Assembly (NCBI RefSeq): GCF_002099425.1
Contig: NW_018343964.1
Coordinates: 17,418,501 to 17,482,500 of the forward strand
Origin: Phascolarctos cinereus
Lineage: Eukaryota; Chordata; Mammalia; Diprotodontia; Phascolarctidae
Direction: 5' to 3'
DNA: 64,000 nt
Shown here: positions 32,401 through 37,763 of the stretch, in pieces
Position numbering within the stretch: the stretch's first letter is position 1
Layout of the letters: each line of letters opens with the position of its first letter
The notes under the pieces: generated by a model
Database searches by the model: none
Seen by the model: only the letters and a program-made list of their open reading frames with translations
Told to the model about the DNA's origin: nothing
Program-made: the position numbers and the translations under genes

Positions 32401-35296
32401 CACCCTTTCCCTAAATAAAGACCACAGAAGAAGGCATATTAGTTTATTAAAAAAAAATTCAGTTTACAGATATGAGAAATTAATGAGCCAAGTTCACAAT
32501 TCAAGCCCCTTATCCATACACTTACCTATTTTGTATAGCAAATTCAGTGACTTTATTACTCTATTAAATAAAGAAGCACTGCTGTGGGGGGAGGGGGCAG
32601 CTAAACAGCAAAGTAGATAGAGCACCAGGCCTGGAGTCAGGAAGTCCTGAGTTCAAACTTGGCTTCAGTCACTTACTAGCTGTGTGACCCTGGACAAGTC
32701 ACCTAACCCTGTCTGCCTCAGTTTCCTCATCTATCAAATGAGCTGGAGAAGGAAATGGCAAACCACTCCAATATCTCTGCCAAGAAAACCCCAAATGGTG
32801 TCATGAAGAGTCAGACTCGACTGAAAGACTGAACAACAACTATTCTTGAGGGGCATTGGAGGCCAAGGACTCCTAGCTTTGGAGAAAGGAGAGCAGAGAG
32901 CAGAAAGTGAGTGAGGGCACTTTCACTGAAGATACAAATTGCACGTTTGGAATTTGTAGGGACACTTTCCTGATAAGGATATATGGAAGTAATTTGGATG
33001 TAAATACCCCCATCCATTGTTTAGAGAGCTATTGGTGCAGCACTACCATTTCCATCATACTCATGTGACAGAAACACGGCTAATATGTTCAAAACCCTAA
33101 AAGACAGGTCATATCATTCCCAGAAGGGTCAAAGGATATAATCCTGTCCCTAATTCTCTCCATCCTAACCCTCCCTCTCCCAATAAAATATTTACTAGTG
33201 TCATTTGAATGTTTTGGTTCTTATCGATAGATAGCCAAGACAAGCAAATATAATCAAAGGATCCCGGAAGGAACCTAAGTATTGCTTAATCCAATCCCCT
33301 AATTTTTCAGATGAGGAAACTGCAACCCAGAGAGGAGTGAACTAAATTGCCGGAGATCACAGAAGCAGTAAAATTATAGTATCAAGATTGGAAACCAAGT
33401 CCTCTGACTTTTGCTTCCTTTGCATCATGCCAACCTCCTGGAATCAATCATTATTCAAATTCTGCAATCTCATTTTCCAGAACAGATCTGTCCTTCCTCC
33501 CCTTGCTGCTCACCTTTCCGGTCTCTCATTCCTCCATTGGTCAAAGGAATGGAAGGGGTGGGGCAGGGGAAGGAAGAAGGGAGCAGACCTAATCTCTCCA
33601 TTTTCCTATTTCTTCCAAAAATGTGAGGGGAAATTGAAAATAATGGTTAAGAGAAGCTGGATCTGTGAACCTGTCATTACCCCAAGTTTCATGAAATGCA
33701 GGAGCCCAGAAGTTAATTATGGACTTAATTGACCAAAATGGGCCCTTTCCAGTCCTCAACTCCATTTTCCCTTCAAGGGTAATTGGATTTAAAGTGCAGG
33801 CAGCTGTCCAGCAGCATCTTAAATAGGACCCCTGGAAGGTGGCATCAAAGTTGTCTTTCCCCAATAGAATCTAAGCTCCTCAAGGTCAGGAATTACTTTG
33901 ATTTTTTTTTAATTACTTTTCATCCCTGGCATCTACAACAGATGGAAGAGCCCTTGGGAGCCAAATCTAGCCTCTTTATGTTACAGATGAAGAAAATGAG
34001 GCCCAAAGAGATTAATGACTTGGCCAAGGTTACACAGCAAGTAAAGTATCTGAGATAACATTCTCACTTCCCAATGTTAAGTCCAATACTCTGTCTACTG
34101 TGACACTAAATAAAAGGTTATTGACTGATTGATTAGGCCAGCTAGGTGGTGTAGTGGATAGAGTAGTGGTTCTGGAGGCCCTCAGTTCAAATCTGGCCTC
34201 AGACAATTAGGTGTGCGACTCTGGGCAAGTCACTTTAGCCCTGTTTGCCTCCGTTCCTCATCTGTAAAATGCATTGGAGAAGGAAATGGCAAACCATTCC
34301 AGTTTGGGAAGAAAATCCCAAATAGAGTCATAGAGGGTCCAACATAACTGAACAACAGATTGATTGATTGGTTTCATTGAGCTGGGGATGCTGGGGGTAT
34401 GAGGAGGGAGAGTGGCCTGCTTTCACAAAGTCTCTGAATGTTCATTTTTGCCTTCGTCTGGTTTTATTATTCATCATTACATGAAACTCCCTATGTAAGG
34501 GGCACCCTCACATAGAGTAATATAGAACAATGCAGATCCCCAACACAACTGAAAGAGATCTTTTGAAAGTTGCTTAGGTCAATGAGGGGCAATTAAGGGA
34601 CTTGCCCAAGTCACCCCTCTCCCTAGTGAGTGTGAAAGACATAACTTGAACCCAGGTCTTCTGGACTCCAAGTCTGGCTGGTCCTCTAACCGATGTGTCA
34701 CAATACCTATAGGGTGCTCTGAGATGATTTTTCCATTTCCAACTGTTCAATGAACATTTAATATATGAATTTTCCATCATTCGGACACACGAAGGGCTGT
34801 GGGGACTTGGCAGTAATTGTGAGCCACAATTCCTCATATTGGGAGACTGTGAAAACAGCCAGCAACTGAAGACTAGGTCAAAATGTATATTTGCATTTTG
34901 TACATTAATGTAGGAGCCTGTCCACCCCCGCCCACTCCCTATCCCAGGGACTGGAGTTGTGCCCAGAGCGGGACGGTACCTGTCTCTCAGGTTGCCGCTG
35001 CGCAGCCCCAACTCGGTGCATTCAGCCTCGTTCACAGGCACCCCCTTGCAGGACTTGATGGGGTAGATCCAGAGCTGTGCCACTGTGCCCACCTGCTGCA
35101 GCCGCCGCTGTCGTCTCCGCCGCCGCCGGTCCCTCGTGCTCCAGGCGGCGGCCCCCAGAGCCGCCGCGGCGGCCAGTCCCAGCGCGGCCGCCCACAGCCA
35201 GGCGGCCCTGGACTGCGCCGAGGCTGGGAGCGCAAGACGGAGGCGGAGCTGGAGGAGGCTGAGCCCGGTGAGGGCAGACGAAGCTGCGGCGCCCAT
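7284..35296 (-). CDS. MTARC1: MTARC1 (mARC1), coding exons 1-6 of a multi-exon gene
   Basis: This is mitochondrial amidoxime-reducing component 1, a molybdenum-cofactor enzyme of the outer mitochondrial membrane. The family takes electrons from NADH through cytochrome b5 reductase and CYB5B and reduces N-hydroxylated compounds such as amidoximes. Six exons join in frame with GT-AG junctions and give 309 codons plus two bases. The order is an N-terminal hydrophobic anchor (residues about 33-51), an Arg-rich stretch (55-65), the MOSC N-terminal beta-barrel region (from [19 protein letters not shown] at 69), then the MOSC domain. The Mo-binding cysteine, equivalent to human Cys273, is Cys287. 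Residues such as [19 protein letters not shown] and [20 protein letters not shown] match mARC1, not mARC2. The final exon, about 42 residues in the family, was not found and probably lies left of position 1. Exon spans are given separately. Confidence 0.95.
7492..7553 (-). CDS. MTARC1: MTARC1 exon 5 (62 bp)
   Basis: The acceptor CTATTTCCTAG and the donor GTAAGTG flank the exon. It encodes [20 protein letters not shown] plus two bases of an Arg codon, which aligns with human DSWDELLIGDVELKRVMACS. Intron 5 to exon 6 is only 136 bp. Asn replaces the human Asp after DSW. Confidence 0.95.
7690..7940 (-). repeat. MIR-type SINE
   Basis: The plus strand reads CAGATGGGAAAATTGAGGCT and GGTCACAGAGATGGTAAG, the reverse of a MIR core. 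It lies in MTARC1 intron 4. Confidence 0.7.
7960..8178 (+). repeat. L2 LINE 3' end
   Basis: CCAAAACCCAGCTCAAAACT is followed by the L2 terminus GCACATAGTAGGTGCTTAAT. Confidence 0.7.
8280..8900. other. Intronic, nothing recognised
   Basis: No exon or named repeat is visible. Part of 8,590-8,690 resembles the old dispersed motif CAAGGAGCTTACAATCTAAT seen elsewhere in the window. Confidence 0.35.
8905..9330 (+). mobile_element. L1 LINE 3' fragment
   Basis: GTAAAAAACTGGGAAAAAAT, ATGGCCATCAACTGGGAAAT and AATGTAATGGAATATTACTG correspond to the end of L1 ORF2 as it appears in marsupial L1s. The copy is diverged and 5'-truncated. A comparable segment in the opposite orientation is at 49.2-50.0 kb. 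Confidence 0.7.
9698..9940 (+). repeat. MAR1 SINE
   Basis: It includes CTGGCTGTGACTTTAAGCAA, GTTTGCCTCAGTTTCCTCAT and the tail GGCAAACCACTCCAGTATCT, with CCAAATGGGGTCACAAAG near its end. Confidence 0.85.
10205..10290 (+). repeat. Dispersed repeat family Y, short copy
   Basis: GACCTGCTCTATCCCAGATT then ACCACATGGGGGCAATGTGG resembles the copies at 11.6, 13.3 and 56.9 kb. The family is not identified. Confidence 0.45.
10545..10665 (-). repeat. MIR-type SINE fragment
   Basis: TTTACAGATTAGGAAACTGA and GATTTGTCCAAGGTCC are the reverse of the MIR core. No other repeat is recognised in 10,666-11,135. Confidence 0.65.
11136..11300 (+). repeat. WSINE1-like SINE
   Basis: GGTGGCACAGTAGATAGAGC, ACCTGAGTTCAAATCCAGCC and CTTAACCTCGATTGCCTAAT are followed by an AT-rich tail. 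Confidence 0.87.
11585..11785 (+). repeat. Dispersed repeat family Y, copy A
   Basis: TTAACTGCATTCTTACATAA, CCCTGCTATATAAATTTGAC and CACATGGGGGCAAACTCATC recur in the same order at 13,325-13,515. The two copies are direct and about 1.74 kb apart. Confidence 0.6.
11799..12009 (+). repeat. MIR-type SINE
   Basis: CTGAGCCTCAGTTTCCTCAT is followed by the tail TTCTTCTAGTTCTATGGTCC. Confidence 0.7.
12066..12235 (-). repeat. MIR-type SINE
   Basis: AAGTTAAGTGACTTGTCCAA and GGCAGGATTTGAACCCAGTT are the reverse of the MIR/tRNA-like region. Confidence 0.7.
12565..12799 (-). repeat. MIR/THER1-type SINE with marsupial head
   Basis: The plus strand reads ATGCCAGGCATTGTGCTAAA, CTTGCCCAGGGTTACATACC and finally AATGAGCCACCTAGCTGTC. 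Confidence 0.75.
12800..13324. other. Intronic, nothing recognised
   Basis: No coding or repeat signal is recognised, apart from purine-rich patches near 13,010-13,040. Confidence 0.35.
13325..13515 (+). repeat. Dispersed repeat family Y, copy B
   Basis: TTAACTGCATTCTTATGCAA, TCTGCTATATCAATTACCAC and GGGAGCAAACTTGTCATAAA match copy A at 11.6 kb. Both continue into a segment ending AAAGATTTTGG or AAAGATTCTGG. Confidence 0.6.
13620..13885 (+). repeat. MIR-type SINE fragments
   Basis: GGGTTTGAATTCTGGCTCTG and TTTCTCATTTGTAAAATGAG are followed by a second partial tail with TTTCCTCACCTGTAAAACCA. Confidence 0.6.
14155..14930 (+). mobile_element. L2 LINE, 5' part of a split element
   Basis: This long pyrimidine-rich stretch (CCTCCTCGCTGCCCATGACC ... 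GAGGTGAAACTTCTTCCTAA ... TTAATTCCATCCCTTCTCAT) follows the order of the L2 reverse-transcriptase region. The open frames inside it are decayed. It probably belongs with the L2 at 15,295-16,880. Confidence 0.6.
14931..15294. other. Probable insertion between two L2 parts
   Basis: This sequence separates two L2 segments in the same orientation. It ends in an A/T-rich stretch with AACAACAACAATAATTTAAT. A MIR-like tail (AAGTGCTTTAAGGTTTGCAG) abuts the next L2 part. The inserted element itself is not identified. Confidence 0.35.
15295..16880 (+). mobile_element. L2 LINE, long 3' part
   Basis: About 1.6 kb covers the end of the L2 reverse transcriptase and the 3' end. Landmarks are GGTTTTCATGACATTGTTCT, ATGTCCTGGGCTCTCTTGTC and TTTCCCAAGGCATCACTTCA, with the terminus CAGGTGTTTAATAAATGCTT at the right end. 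It is long for an L2 copy. The reading frame is broken throughout, as expected for an ancient fossil. Confidence 0.8.
17023..17105 (+). repeat. Dispersed repeat family U, short fragment
   Basis: CTTGAAGAGGACCAGTCAAA matches the start of the longer family U copies. Confidence 0.45.
17135..17350 (+). repeat. MIR-type SINE
   Basis: AGACTTGAAGTCAGAAAGAA, CTTACCAGCTGTGTGGGCCA and TTCTTCATCTGTAAAATGGG are in MIR order. Confidence 0.75.
17495..17685 (-). repeat. MIR-type SINE
   Basis: CTCATTTCACAGAAGGAGAA and GGGTTTGAATCCAAATCCTC are the reverse of a MIR. Confidence 0.7.
17749..17792. repeat. (AC)n microsatellite
   Basis: An uninterrupted run of AC dinucleotides ends in ATACACACACGCAC. Confidence 0.95.
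17830..18380. other. Intronic, nothing recognised
   Basis: No exon or repeat is recognised in this AT-rich part of MTARC1 intron 4. Confidence 0.35.
18383..18482. repeat. (AT)n followed by (AG)n
   Basis: An interrupted alternating AT tract of about 80 bp contains a central CATATGTATAC and leads into (AG)n. Confidence 0.93.
18575..18850 (+). repeat. MIR/THER1-type SINE
   Basis: AAAGAGTACTGGGCTAAGAA, TTCTTCCTCTGTAAACTGTA and the tail GGTGGTTGTGAAGATCAAAG end in TTATTATTATT. Confidence 0.75.
19200..19381 (-). repeat. MIR-type SINE
   Basis: CATTTTACAGATGAGGAAAC and CACACAGGTAATAAGCAGCA are the reverse of a MIR. 19,382-20,024 holds no recognised feature except an AT then (GA)n tract at 19,828-19,897. 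Confidence 0.75.
20025..20185 (-). repeat. MIR-type SINE
   Basis: CCTCATTTTACAGATGAGGA and CCAGGTCTTCCTGACTTTAG mark a reverse copy. Confidence 0.7.
20590..20745 (+). repeat. MIR-type SINE fragment
   Basis: AGAGTGCTGGACATGGAATC and GAAAAACCTAGGTTTAAATC are typical MIR head sequences. Confidence 0.65.
20750..21165 (+). repeat. SINE with MIR-like tail, interrupted by a younger SINE
   Basis: The head is GAGAGAGCCCTGGTCCTAGA. The tail resumes after the insertion as AAAAGCACTTAGCACAGTGC. The inserted SINE is at 20,949-21,101. Confidence 0.75.
20949..21101 (-). repeat. WSINE1-like SINE with 13-bp target duplication
   Basis: This reverse copy (GGCAATTGGGGTTAAGTGAC ... GTACCACCTAGCTGCCCC) is flanked by AAAATAATATTTT at 20,936-20,948 and 21,102-21,114. 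It sits inside the tail of an older SINE. Confidence 0.9.
21356..21496 (-). CDS. MTARC1: MTARC1 exon 4 (141 bp)
   Basis: The acceptor TACTGTGCAG and donor GTAAAG flank 47 codons, with phase 0 at both ends. The exon opens [12 protein letters not shown] and includes [19 protein letters not shown] and [11 protein letters not shown]. The cysteine is equivalent to human Cys246. It is followed by Arg-Val-Tyr, where human mARC1 has Asp-Val-Tyr. The match to mARC1 over mARC2 is clear here. Confidence 0.96.
21870..22225 (+). repeat. MIR-type SINE interrupted by a hAT-like fragment
   Basis: The head CTATGTGACTACAGGCAAGT and TTTCTTCATCTTTAAACTAA lead into a DNA-transposon-like insert from about 21,980 to 22,190. 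The insert has TTCACGGACCCCTTTGGCAG and CAGAATAATGG. The MIR tail then returns as AGGCCACCTCCAGCTCCAGT. Confidence 0.6.
22226..23024. other. MTARC1 intron 3, mostly unassigned
   Basis: Only a short SINE-like tail (AGCTCTTAGCACAGTATCTG at about 22,560) is seen. The rest shows no exon or repeat. Confidence 0.4.
23025..23187 (-). CDS. MTARC1: MTARC1 exon 3 (163 bp)
   Basis: The acceptor TTGCCTCCTATAG and the donor GTTTGA flank the exon. It completes an Arg codon and then encodes 54 residues beginning [20 protein letters not shown] and ending RSIDK in phase 0. It aligns with human [20 protein letters not shown]. The residue matching human position 165, the site of a common human variant, is alanine. 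Confidence 0.96.
23340..23458 (+). repeat. MIR-type SINE fragment
   Basis: GAAGACCTGAGTTTTAATCC and TTCCTAATATATAAAATAGG are recognisable MIR parts. Confidence 0.6.
23461..24245 (+). mobile_element. L2-type LINE 3' part
   Basis: CATCCACATACCTGCCACAG, GCTGACCATGTCATTCCCTG and GCTTAGCTTCAGTGCTACCT follow the L2 3' order, with GAACATAAGCTCTTTGAGGC near the end. It is diverged and lacks an intact frame. Confidence 0.7.
24300..24505 (+). mobile_element. hAT-type MITE, 206 bp, copy 1
   Basis: The left end is CAAAGGTGTCAAACATGC and the reverse complement of the right end is CAGTGGTGTCAAATTC. The middle contains AACAAAATAAACAAAAATAA and AAACATAGATAATG. The element at 35,760-35,964 is the same family and nearly the same length. 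No target duplication survives here. Confidence 0.75.
24708..24965 (-). repeat. MAR1 SINE, full length
   Basis: It reads CATTTGGGGTTTTCTCAACA, GCCATTTCCTTCTCCAGCCC and ends GTGTTACCTAGCTGCCCC on the plus strand. Confidence 0.9.
25190..25400 (-). repeat. MIR-type SINE
   Basis: CTCATTACACAAACGAGGAA and CCTCTGACTGGAGACAGTAC mark the reverse core and head. Confidence 0.65.
25614..25656. repeat. (CA)n microsatellite
   Basis: About 20 uninterrupted CA units follow TACATA. Confidence 0.95.
25717..25967 (+). repeat. MAR1 SINE
   Basis: GCTGTGTGACCCTGGGCAAG, ACCCTGTTTGCCTCAGTTTC and AATAGCAAACCACTCCAGCA are present in order. Confidence 0.9.
25968..26595. other. MTARC1 intron 2, nothing recognised
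   Basis: No exon or repeat signature is recognised. Confidence 0.35.
26596..26850 (-). mobile_element. CR1/L3 LINE 3' end
   Basis: The plus strand contains TACAACATCCCTGATGAATG and a GTCATACAATTTCTTCTTGA stretch, the reverse of the CR1 tail around GACCACTTGTCAGGGATGTT. The same family is in forward orientation at 27.2-27.96 kb. Confidence 0.55.
27215..27955 (+). mobile_element. CR1/L3 LINE, reverse-transcriptase C-terminal remnant and 3' end
   Basis: A frame of about 98 codons at 27,337-27,630 carries [20 protein letters not shown] and [19 protein letters not shown]. This is the LVRPHLEYCVQ...LERVQRRAT region conserved at the end of CR1-family ORF2. The sequence continues AGAGGCTGGTTGACCATTTG to the 3' end. 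A MAR1 fragment interrupts it at about 27,683-27,790. Confidence 0.8.
27683..27790 (+). repeat. MAR1 SINE 3' fragment inside CR1
   Basis: CAGACCACTCCAGTATCTTT, CCCATAATGGGGTCACAAAG and ACATGACTGAATAGCAACAA are the MAR1 tail. CR1 sequence resumes immediately after it. Confidence 0.85.
27960..28100 (-). repeat. MIR-type SINE fragment
   Basis: TTTTACAAATGAGGAAACTG and AATGACTTGCCTGGGATCAC show the reverse core. Confidence 0.7.
28563..29954 (-). mobile_element. HAL1 (half-L1) insertion with target duplication
   Basis: This retroposon is 5'-truncated within L1 ORF1. It encodes the ORF1p C-terminus at about 29,608-29,954 on the minus strand, including [50 protein letters not shown] and [21 protein letters not shown]1 is followed directly by a G-rich 3' UTR and an A-rich tail with no ORF2, which defines HAL1 elements. 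The flanking CAGGAAAATGTCTT at 28,549-28,562 and CAGGAAAATTTCTT at 29,955-29,968 match at 13 of 14 bases. The visible ORF1 part is uninterrupted, so the copy is fairly young. It lies in MTARC1 intron 2, in the gene's own orientation. Confidence 0.87.
29398..29461. repeat. (TATC)n microsatellite
   Basis: An uninterrupted tetranucleotide array sits inside the HAL1 3' UTR and ends in ATACACACAC. Confidence 0.95.
30311..30484 (-). CDS. MTARC1: MTARC1 exon 2 (174 bp)
   Basis: The acceptor CTAACGGCAG and donor GTAAGGTG flank the exon. It completes Arg106 and then encodes [40 protein letters not shown] and [17 protein letters not shown], ending two bases into an Arg codon. The SAAYTQDL segment matches human mARC1 (SAAYTKDL), not mARC2. 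Confidence 0.97.
30760..30890 (+). repeat. MIR-type SINE fragment
   Basis: GGAATTAGAAAGACCTGTAT and AGGACTTAAGCCCTCAGTTC are degraded MIR parts. Confidence 0.5.
30920..31112 (+). repeat. MAR1 SINE, 5'-truncated
   Basis: GAAATCAGGAAGACTCATTT, ACTAGCTGTGTGACCCTGGG and the tail AATAGCAAACCGCTCCAG ... ACTGAACAACAA identify it. Confidence 0.88.
31190..32000 (-). repeat. Possible solitary LTR (fossil)
   Basis: Read on the minus strand, a CATAAAAGACC TATA-like motif (about 31,575) is followed after an interrupting SINE by an AATAAA-type signal (about 31,251). The layout suggests an old retroviral LTR of unknown family. I cannot fix its ends. Confidence 0.3.
31262..31500 (-). repeat. MAR1 SINE
   Basis: CTGTTGTTGTTTAGTCATAT, GAGGTTTTCTTGGCAAAAAT and AAGTGACTTGTCTAGGGTCA mark a reverse, fairly diverged copy. 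Confidence 0.85.
32001..32590. other. MTARC1 intron 1, mostly unassigned
   Basis: A faint MIR fragment lies at about 32,230-32,335 (GTGCTGAACCTGGAGTCTAG). The rest is unassigned. Confidence 0.4.
32594..32840 (+). repeat. MAR1 SINE, full length
   Basis: GGGCAGCTAAACAGCAAAGT, AGCTGTGTGACCCTGGACAA and GAAATGGCAAACCACTCCAA, ending GAAAGACTGAACAACAAC. Confidence 0.92.
33250..33440 (-). repeat. MIR-type SINE
   Basis: TTTTTCAGATGAGGAAACTG and CCAAGTCCTCTGACTTTTGC indicate a reverse copy. Confidence 0.65.
33945..34110 (-). repeat. MIR-type SINE
   Basis: TTACAGATGAAGAAAATGAG and TGGCCAAGGTTACACAGCAA mark it. Just upstream, 33,840-33,940 resembles an L2 3' end (CCCCAATAGAATCTAAGCTC). Confidence 0.65.
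34136..34358 (+). repeat. MAR1 SINE
   Basis: GCCAGCTAGGTGGTGTAGTG, TTCAAATCTGGCCTCAGACA and AAATGGCAAACCATTCCAGT are present. Confidence 0.9.
34570..34710 (-). repeat. MIR-type SINE fragment
   Basis: GGGACTTGCCCAAGTCACCC and TTGAACCCAGGTCTTCTGGA form a reverse fragment about 270 bp inside intron 1. Confidence 0.6.
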
Positions 35297-35560
35297 GACT
35301 GCGGAGGGAAAGGCTAAGAATGTGCGCTGTCGAACGGCCGTGGAGCAGAGGAGAGCGCGTGCAGCTCGTGGGGCCCCGCACCGACGGGGCACGCAGGAGC
35401 TGGAGCCCTAGGCTCGGCCACCGGCCAGGGCCTCGGTGGGAGGCGCGGGCCCTGGCCCGACGCCCCGAGTGGGAGGGGAGAGCCCTGCACCCTTTGCGCT
35501 TCCGCCCTGGGCAGCCAGAACTCTGCCCCCCGGGTCAGAAATATCTGGCATTCTCCAGGG
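34920..35560. promoter_or_regulatory. CpG island and probable MTARC1 promoter
   Basis: CpG dinucleotides and GC content rise sharply across exon 1 and the roughly 260 bases upstream, in contrast to the AT-rich surroundings. No TATA box is evident near the start. A GC box (CCGCCC at 35,502-35,507) and GGGAGGGG at 35,471-35,478 are candidate Sp1-type sites. Several open frames on both strands here are by-products of the GC-rich sequence. Confidence 0.85.
34980..35296 (-). CDS. MTARC1: MTARC1 exon 1 (317 coding bp, start codon)
   Basis: The ATG at 35,294-35,296 has G at -3 and G at +4, and opens [16 protein letters not shown], like human MGAAGSSALA. No in-frame upstream ATG was found. Residues about 33-51 ([19 protein letters not shown]) form a hydrophobic anchor, followed by the basic stretch [11 protein letters not shown]. 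The family uses such a segment for outer mitochondrial membrane insertion. [19 protein letters not shown] then opens the MOSC N-terminal region. The exon ends GNLRD plus two bases of Arg106 at donor GTACCG. The N-terminus is 14 residues longer than human mARC1. Confidence 0.96.
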
Positions 35561-35759
35561 AGGGGGAAGAGAGGGTGTGAAGGCCCCCATCGGCCCTGAT
35601 CTATCCTTCCCTTCCCCATCCATGTCTCATCTTGACTTTAAGTTTCTTTTTAAAAATGAAAATTTATTCTATTCTTAACACCAAAGAGAATGGTCATTTA
35701 TATATACTTAGGGGAGAAAAAGTACTGTATATAAAACTGTAAATCTCTATCATGTACAC

Positions 35760-35964
35760 CAATGATGGCAAACTCAAATAGAAACAGGAGGCCACCGACC
35801 TGTACACAAGCTATATATTGCAGGCTATATATTGGCTTAGTTTCAAAAACATAATGTTATCTATGTTTTATTATAATTATTTATTTTGTTAAGTTTTTCC
35901 CAATTACGTTTTAATCCTGTTGGAACAGCTTTCCGAAAGTGTGGCCAGATGTTTGACACCTCTG
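35760..35964 (-). mobile_element. hAT-type MITE, 205 bp, copy 2 with 8-bp target duplication
   Basis: The ends are CAATGATGGCAAACTC and, reverse-complemented, CAGAGGTGTCAAACATC. The flanks ATGTACAC (35,752-35,759) and GTGTACAT (35,965-35,972) agree at 6 of 8 bases. Its reverse complement shares AACAAAATAAA and AAACATAGATAA with the copy at 24,300-24,505. Confidence 0.78.
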
Positions 35965-36311
35965 GTGTACATCATACATTACAGATCTGCAGTTCTTTGT
36001 AAACTTCTTATGGACATTGTATAGTCAGCTTGTCTCTTTAAGTGTGTAAGGATAGTCTGAAGCTTCCAAAGATGTTCTGGCCTTCCTTCTGTTCCCTTTG
36101 TTTGAACAGGGTCTACTTAAATCTCATCTCTTCTTTCCATTTTCTTTTTGCCATCCTGTCTCTAACCCCTCTTGCCCTTCCACCTATCTCCACTAGAAAA
36201 TAAAAAATAAAAGCAAAAACCCTGTAACAAGTATACATTTGTCAAGCAAAACAAATTCCCACGTTGGCTGTTTCCAAAAAATTTACTGCTCTCCATCAAG
36301 AGGTGGGTAGC

Positions 36312-36468
36312 GGGGGCAGGTAGGTGGCACAGTGAATACAGCTCCAGCTTTGGAGTCAGGAGGACCTGAGTTCAAATCCAGACTCGGACACTTAACACTT
36401 ACTAGCTGTGTGACCTTGGGCAAGTCACTTAACCACTTAACCCCCATGCCTCACCCAAAAAAAAAAAG
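36312..36468 (+). repeat. WSINE1-like SINE
   Basis: GGTAGGTGGCACAGTGAATA, GAGTCAGGAGGACCTGAGTT and CCCATGCCTCACCC are followed by an A-run. 36,469-36,815 holds nothing recognised. Confidence 0.88.
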
Positions 36469-36818
36469 AGCTGAGTAGCATATTTATGTTCTGTATTGTG
36501 GAATCAATGGTTGATCATTTCATTATGAATTTCAAGTCCCAATGACTTTGTTTCTACTGGCAAATTCATATTTATTGCTTGCAAATATGAGAGTTTAGGG
36601 AAGGCCCAGCAAGAATTGGAATTTTAAAACCAAGCATCAGACACTTCCATGTAAGAAATGTACTCAGCTCTGGGTAGCCTTGTAGATCCTGAATTTTGCA
36701 GTATCTTCATAGCTTCAGGTTAACGCTACTGAGTTTAATTCAAAGGGAAATGCAGGACTAGAAGAAGAGGCTATCAAAAAAGAAGGAAGTCACAGAGGCA
36801 GAGGTGGAACCAATAGTT

Positions 36819-36819
<1 letters not shown>

Positions 36820-36869
<50 letters not shown>

Positions 36870-36878
36870 GTACACACA
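36820..36878. repeat. (CA)n microsatellite
   Basis: An interrupted CA array includes CATATACACA and CGTACACACA. Confidence 0.94.
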
Positions 36879-37087
36879 GAGAAATGCTTTTCTGCTCTGC
36901 TTCCATGAGTATAGTACAGAATGTTGGAGTGTAAGTAGCAATTATTTCTGTTCTGGCCAGAAACTCTGAGGGTCTTCCCCTCTCAGACTGATTCTTATGT
37001 GAAGGTAAACTAGACCATCTTTTGCCTCAGTTCTTACCTAGCCTTTAACTACCGAATAGGTATTGTCTCAGACAAACAGAGACCTGG

Positions 37088-37291
37088 GAAGACCTTAGCT
37101 TAAAAAGGCCAAGGTCGCCCACCGCACCCCAGGCCATCTCTAGTCTTCCTGACCTATGTCTTGCCACTGGACCTGAATGACTCTGGAGGAGAGAGTGAGG
37201 CTGATGACTTTGCACAGCTCTGCCTCGCTTAAATCCTTACACTTACAAGTCAAGACATCATCCTCCTGATGCCATTGGTCCTCTTCAAGAA
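37088..37291 (-). repeat. Dispersed repeat family U, copy 3
   Basis: Reverse-complemented it begins TTCTTGAAGAGGACCAATGG and contains GATGTCTTGACTTG, GGATTTAAGCGAGGCAG and GTCCAGTGGCAAGACA, the family order. Confidence 0.7.
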
Positions 37292-37295
37292 CCAT

Positions 37296-37395
37296 ATATA
37301 TATCTATATATCTATATATCTATCTAGATCTACATATATATCTATATAGATATATATGTAGATCTAGATAGATATATAGATATATAGATATATAT
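37296..37395. repeat. Perfect 100-bp palindrome, AT-rich, no spacer
   Basis: The two 50-base arms are exact reverse complements with the centre between 37,345 and 37,346 (TCTAT|ATAGA). The arms are not plain (AT)n. They carry ordered TCTATATA units and AGATCTAC near the centre. Such a sequence can extrude a cruciform. It lies between family U and the 3' end of a HAL1. Confidence 0.96.
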
Positions 37396-37524
37396 GCCAC
37401 CATAATATATTTAGCCAGTACCCTTTCAAATTCTCAAACTTTGCTATTTCAAAAAGAACTATAAATATTTGTGTGTGTATCCTTAAAGTTTGTTTTATTT
37501 AATTCTAATCCCTCCCTTATTTAT

Positions 37525-37763
37525 TATTATTATTATTCAGTCATGTCTGACTCTTCCTGACCCCATTTGGGGTTTTCTTGGCAAAAAAACTGAAGTGGTT
37601 TGCCATTTCCTTCTCCAACTCATTTTACAGATGAGGAAACTGAGGCAAACAGGGTTAAGTAACTTGCCCAGGGTCACAAAACTAGTAAGTTTCTGAGGCC
37701 AGATTTGAATTCAAGTCTTCCTGCCTTCAGGCCCAGCACTCTATCCAGTTAACCGCTTAACTA
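37525..37763 (-). repeat. MAR1 SINE with 13-bp target duplication inside HAL1
   Basis: CATTTGGGGTTTTCTTGGCA and GCCATTTCCTTCTCCAACTC identify it. CTCCCTTATTTAT occurs at 37,512-37,524 and 37,764-37,776. Confidence 0.92.

Noticed and set aside
34574-35392. Extension of the MTARC1 frame upstream of 35,296 and downstream of 34,980
   Set aside because: The upstream frame begins at GTG, with no in-frame ATG, while the ATG at 35,296 has a good context and matches the human start. Downstream of the GTACCG donor the frame reads into intron 1 and leaves the family pattern.
34883-35678. Several plus- and minus-strand open frames of 60-144 codons around the CpG island
   Set aside because: They follow from high GC content, overlap exon 1 or its promoter in other frames, and have no recognisable domains.
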